Shown here piece by piece: positions 61,581 to 64,000 of a stretch of DNA of 64,000 bases. The stretch is from positions 1 through 64,000 of the forward strand of contig CAKVEA010000005.1 of the NCBI GenBank assembly GCA_934728355.1. The letters are read 5' to 3'. The position numbers and the translations under genes are program-made. The notes under the pieces are model-generated. The model was given only the letters and a program-made list of their open reading frames with translations, ran no database searches and was not told the origin of the DNA. Within the stretch, counting starts at the first letter, position 1. Each line of letters begins with the position of its first letter. The DNA is from an uncultured Eubacteriales bacterium (lineage in GTDB: Bacteria > Bacillota > Clostridia > Oscillospirales > Acutalibacteraceae).

Positions 61581-63152
61581 TTAATTTGAATTTCTAAATT
61601 TAAACTCTACCTTTCCATCTTCATAAACTATAGCATTATCTGTCAACACATACCAAAGTCGCTCGTCAAATTCGTCTATTAGTTTGTCATTACTTTTTAA
61701 ATTTTCAATGAATAGCTTGATTCTATCTCTACGAACTTTTAAATCTTGTTTTTTGTCCTCTAATTTCGATAATTCGCTTTTGATTTTTTCGTATTTCTCA
61801 GTGTAAGAATTGTATTTTTTATTGTATTCATCTTGGTTCATCACTTTCCTTGAATTCTCATATATTAGGCTTCTCATTAACTCTACTATAATTTCGCTTT
61901 CTTGCTGAAGTTTTGATATTTTGCTGTCTATATCTTCAGTATTTATAAAGGTTAAGACTGTGTTTTCGCAATCTCTTATAACTTCATCTTTATTGCTAAT
62001 TAAGTTATTAAATGCTTTTACAAATTCATTTTTTATTTGCTCCTCTGTCAAATGAGGAGTTTTGCATTTATTTTTGTTTTTAAATTTGTTGTTGCATTGC
62101 CATATCACTTTTCTATACTTGTCATTTGAATGCCACACCTTTGAACCGTAAAAACCGCCACACTCTCCGCATACAATTTTACTTGAAAAAGGGCTCACAC
62201 AGCTATGATTAAAATTTCCTTTCGCTCTGTTTTTAAGTTCATTTTGAGCCAAATCATAAACTTCGGGAGAAATTATAGCCTCATGACTGTTTTTTACATA
62301 ATACTGCGGAACTTCGCCTTCATTTTTCTTTCTCTTTTTTGTAAGAAAATCAATCGTATAACATTTCTGAAGTAAGGCATCACCCTTGTATTTCTCGTTA
62401 GTTAAAATACTTCTGATTGTACTTGTAGTCCATTTCTTCTTTCCCGATGGAGTGGGTATATTTTCGTTTGTTAAATGCTTTGAAATTGCGGATATTGTCT
62501 TCCCCTCAAGAAATAGCCGATATATCAATCTTACGATTTTAGCTTCGCTTTCTATAATCTTTGGCATGCCATCTTCTCCTTTTTCGTAGCCTAAGAAGTG
62601 TTTATAAGGAAGACTAACTTTGCCATCTGCAAATCTTTTTCTTTGGCCCCATGTCACATTCTCGCTGATCGATCTTGATTCCTCCTGCGCAAGTGAACTC
62701 ATGATAGTGATTAACAATTCGCCTTTAGAATCAAGCGTATAAATATTTTCTTTCTCAAAGTAAACTTCTACTCCTTTTTCTTTTAGCTTACGGACTGTGG
62801 TAAGTGTATCTACTGTGTTCCTTGCAAACTTTGAAACCGACTTTGTAATAATAAGGTCTATCTTTCCGTCAAGCGCATCTTTTATCATTCTGTTGAATCC
62901 ATCACGTTTTTTGGTGTTGGTCGCACTTATACCTTCGTCAGTATAAACCCCAACAAACTCCCATTCACTTTTTGACTTTATATACCTTGTGTAATAATCA
63001 ACTTGTGCTTCATAGCTTGAAAGTTGTTCTTCGTTATCTGTGGATACTCTTGCATATCCCGCTGTTCTTCGCCTAACAGGTGTTAATATTGATGTATTTG
63101 TAAATAAATTAAGCGTTGCCGGAATTACAGTTACTGCTCGTGCCATGTTCAC
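61581..63152 (-). CDS. Large serine recombinase
   Basis: 523 residues. The catalytic resolvase domain starts TAGYARVSTDNEEQ with the nucleophilic Ser near residue 37. It continues through DEGISATNTKKRDGFNRMI and LIITKSVSKFARNTVDTL, and ends in SSLAQEESRSISENVTWGQRKRF. The recombinase domain (KHFLGYEKGEDG, ENIPTPSGKKKWTTSTIRSILTNEKYKGD), a zinc ribbon (CGECGG ... CNNKFKNKNKC) and a coiled coil complete the protein. It integrates or excises a mobile element. GTG start; it overlaps the 3' end of a second recombinase by 44 bases. Confidence 0.93.
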   Translation of the reverse strand: MNMARAVTVIPATLNLFTNTSILTPVRRRTAGYARVSTDNEEQLSSYEAQVDYYTRYIKSKSEWEFVGVYTDEGISATNTKKRDGFNRMIKDALDGKIDLIITKSVSKFARNTVDTLTTVRKLKEKGVEVYFEKENIYTLDSKGELLITIMSSLAQEESRSISENVTWGQRKRFADGKVSLPYKHFLGYEKGEDGMPKIIESEAKIVRLIYRLFLEGKTISAISKHLTNENIPTPSGKKKWTTSTIRSILTNEKYKGDALLQKCYTIDFLTKKRKKNEGEVPQYYVKNSHEAIISPEVYDLAQNELKNRAKGNFNHSCVSPFSSKIVCGECGGFYGSKVWHSNDKYRKVIWQCNNKFKNKNKCKTPHLTEEQIKNEFVKAFNNLISNKDEVIRDCENTVLTFINTEDIDSKISKLQQESEIIVELMRSLIYENSRKVMNQDEYNKKYNSYTEKYEKIKSELSKLEDKKQDLKVRRDRIKLFIENLKSNDKLIDEFDERLWYVLTDNAIVYEDGKVEFKFRNSN

Positions 63153-64000
63153 TTTGCGTTATCCTTTCTTGGCGCACTTTAGCCATTTGTTTCATTTCTT
63201 CAGTCCAAGAATCTCTCCTTGAAGGGTATTCCCACGTTTTTAAGACTTCATTACCATCATTAAGAATAAATTTAAGGTTACCCTTGCTTGGAACAACGAT
63301 TTTACTTACTCTGTTTTTGAATATTTGTTCATCGAACTTTGTAATACCAAGCACCTCACAAGATAGCTTTTTGATTGTTTCTTCGGGGACTCTACTTGAA
63401 GGGCAGTACTTTTTACCATAGCTGTTAAATGTAGCACAAATCCATATCGGCTTTTCATACTTCGTACCACTCGCAGAGATTTTTCTTCTATAATTCTTAC
63501 CACAAAGTCCGCATTCAATTTTTTGGGTGAAAGCGTATTCTTTAGAGCTGCCGGTAGCTTTGTGATGTTTTGCTCGCTTCTTTATCTCATCTTGTACTTT
63601 TTGAAAAGTATCGGCATCAATAATCGCTTCGTGATTGCTCTCTACGTAGTACATCGGTAATTGCCCCTTATTCTTAAGCTGTTTTTTAGTTATATGATTA
63701 GAAATAAATGTTTTTTGAAGTAGTAAATTCCCTGTATATTTCTCGTTCTTAAGGATTTTTCTGACTGTGCTTTCGTGCCATGTTCCACCACCTTTGGTGG
63801 GTATACCTTTATCTTGAAGTTTGCGAACAATCGCATTTATTCCCATTCCGTTTAGATAATCCTGAAAAATCATTTTTACTACCTTCGCTTCTTTTGGAAT
63901 AACAGTTATTTGATTATTTTTAAGTTCATATCCTAACATCTTAAAATTTGTGGATATACCTTGCTTGAACTTATCTCTGATTCTCCATTTGCAGTTCTCA
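63109..64000 (-). CDS. Second large serine recombinase, N-terminus outside window
   Basis: The frame stays open to the window end, so the catalytic resolvase domain lies beyond 64,000. Visible are the linker ENCKWRIRDKFKQGISTNFK, the recombinase domain (GYELKNNQITVIPKEAKVVK, GIPTKGGGTWHESTVRKILKNEKYTGNLLLQK), a zinc ribbon (CGLCGK ... CATF ... YCPSS) and a short C-terminus. Tandem large serine recombinases that overlap like this are common at ends of clostridial integrative elements. An ATG-led 276-residue frame within it is not the true start. Confidence 0.9.
   Translation of the reverse strand, partial: ENCKWRIRDKFKQGISTNFKMLGYELKNNQITVIPKEAKVVKMIFQDYLNGMGINAIVRKLQDKGIPTKGGGTWHESTVRKILKNEKYTGNLLLQKTFISNHITKKQLKNKGQLPMYYVESNHEAIIDADTFQKVQDEIKKRAKHHKATGSSKEYAFTQKIECGLCGKNYRRKISASGTKYEKPIWICATFNSYGKKYCPSSRVPEETIKKLSCEVLGITKFDEQIFKNRVSKIVVPSKGNLKFILNDGNEVLKTWEYPSRRDSWTEEMKQMAKVRQERITQSEHGTSSNCNSGNA

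Noticed and set aside
1..64000. CRISPR array
   Set aside because: No regularly spaced short direct repeats with unique spacers and no cas genes were seen. The repeats at 1-2212 and in the peptide cluster are coding.

Overview
The window is AT-rich DNA (roughly 70% A+T by eye) from a low-GC Gram-positive bacterium of the Clostridia type. The signs are the MurA-DivIB and YabP-YabQ-DivIC-S1 gene orders (the first two Yab proteins are sporulation proteins), LL-diaminopimelate aminotransferase, a PotABCD operon, strong AGGAGG-type ribosome binding sites, frequent TTG and GTG starts, and TGA used as a stop. I cannot name a genus.

Layout. 1-7,190: a truncated and frameshifted repeat protein gene, then a 1,362-residue repeat protein that opens with a Nif11-like double-glycine leader. 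7,191-9,214 (minus): glycosyltransferase and flippase-like membrane protein. 9,447-25,869: core genes, namely murA, divIB, a methionine gamma-lyase-like enzyme, yabP, yabQ, divIC, an S1 protein, dapF-pyrG-dapL, recA-recX-pgsA-cysS and potABCD. 25,859-28,132 (minus): a SopB/IpgD-like phosphatase that looks like an effector. 28,322-32,468: thrS, cmk, plsC, ispH. 32,512-36,485: ten small ORFs carrying twelve VSGG-type leaders, most with a YGGP core motif, followed by a radical SAM/SPASM enzyme; this is the best candidate for a new peptide natural product system. 36,472-42,976: M24 peptidase, thiamine transporter ThiT, amidase, a second large leader-bearing protein (478 aa from the first in-frame ATG), tRNA-Arg, a DUF308 protein, flavodoxin and a CPBP protein. 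43,078-45,988: a TrpXYZ-like ABC transporter preceded by a tyrosine-rich leader peptide and mutually exclusive hairpins, which reads as classical attenuation.

46,269-64,000 is an accessory island, coded almost entirely on the minus strand: a restriction-modification set (two methyltransferases and an HNH protein), decayed genes, two adjacent reverse transcriptases resembling a DRT type 3 defence system, a phage MuF-type protein with a possible C-terminal toxin, an AbiE toxin-antitoxin pair, and two tandem large serine recombinases, the last one cut by the window end.

The connecting theme is the leader [D/E]-x-V-x-x-V-S-G-G. It occurs on the small peptides next to the radical SAM enzyme and, in longer Nif11-like form, on the 1,362- and 478-residue proteins. 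One GG-cleaving exporter encoded elsewhere could serve all of them; no such exporter is visible in this window.
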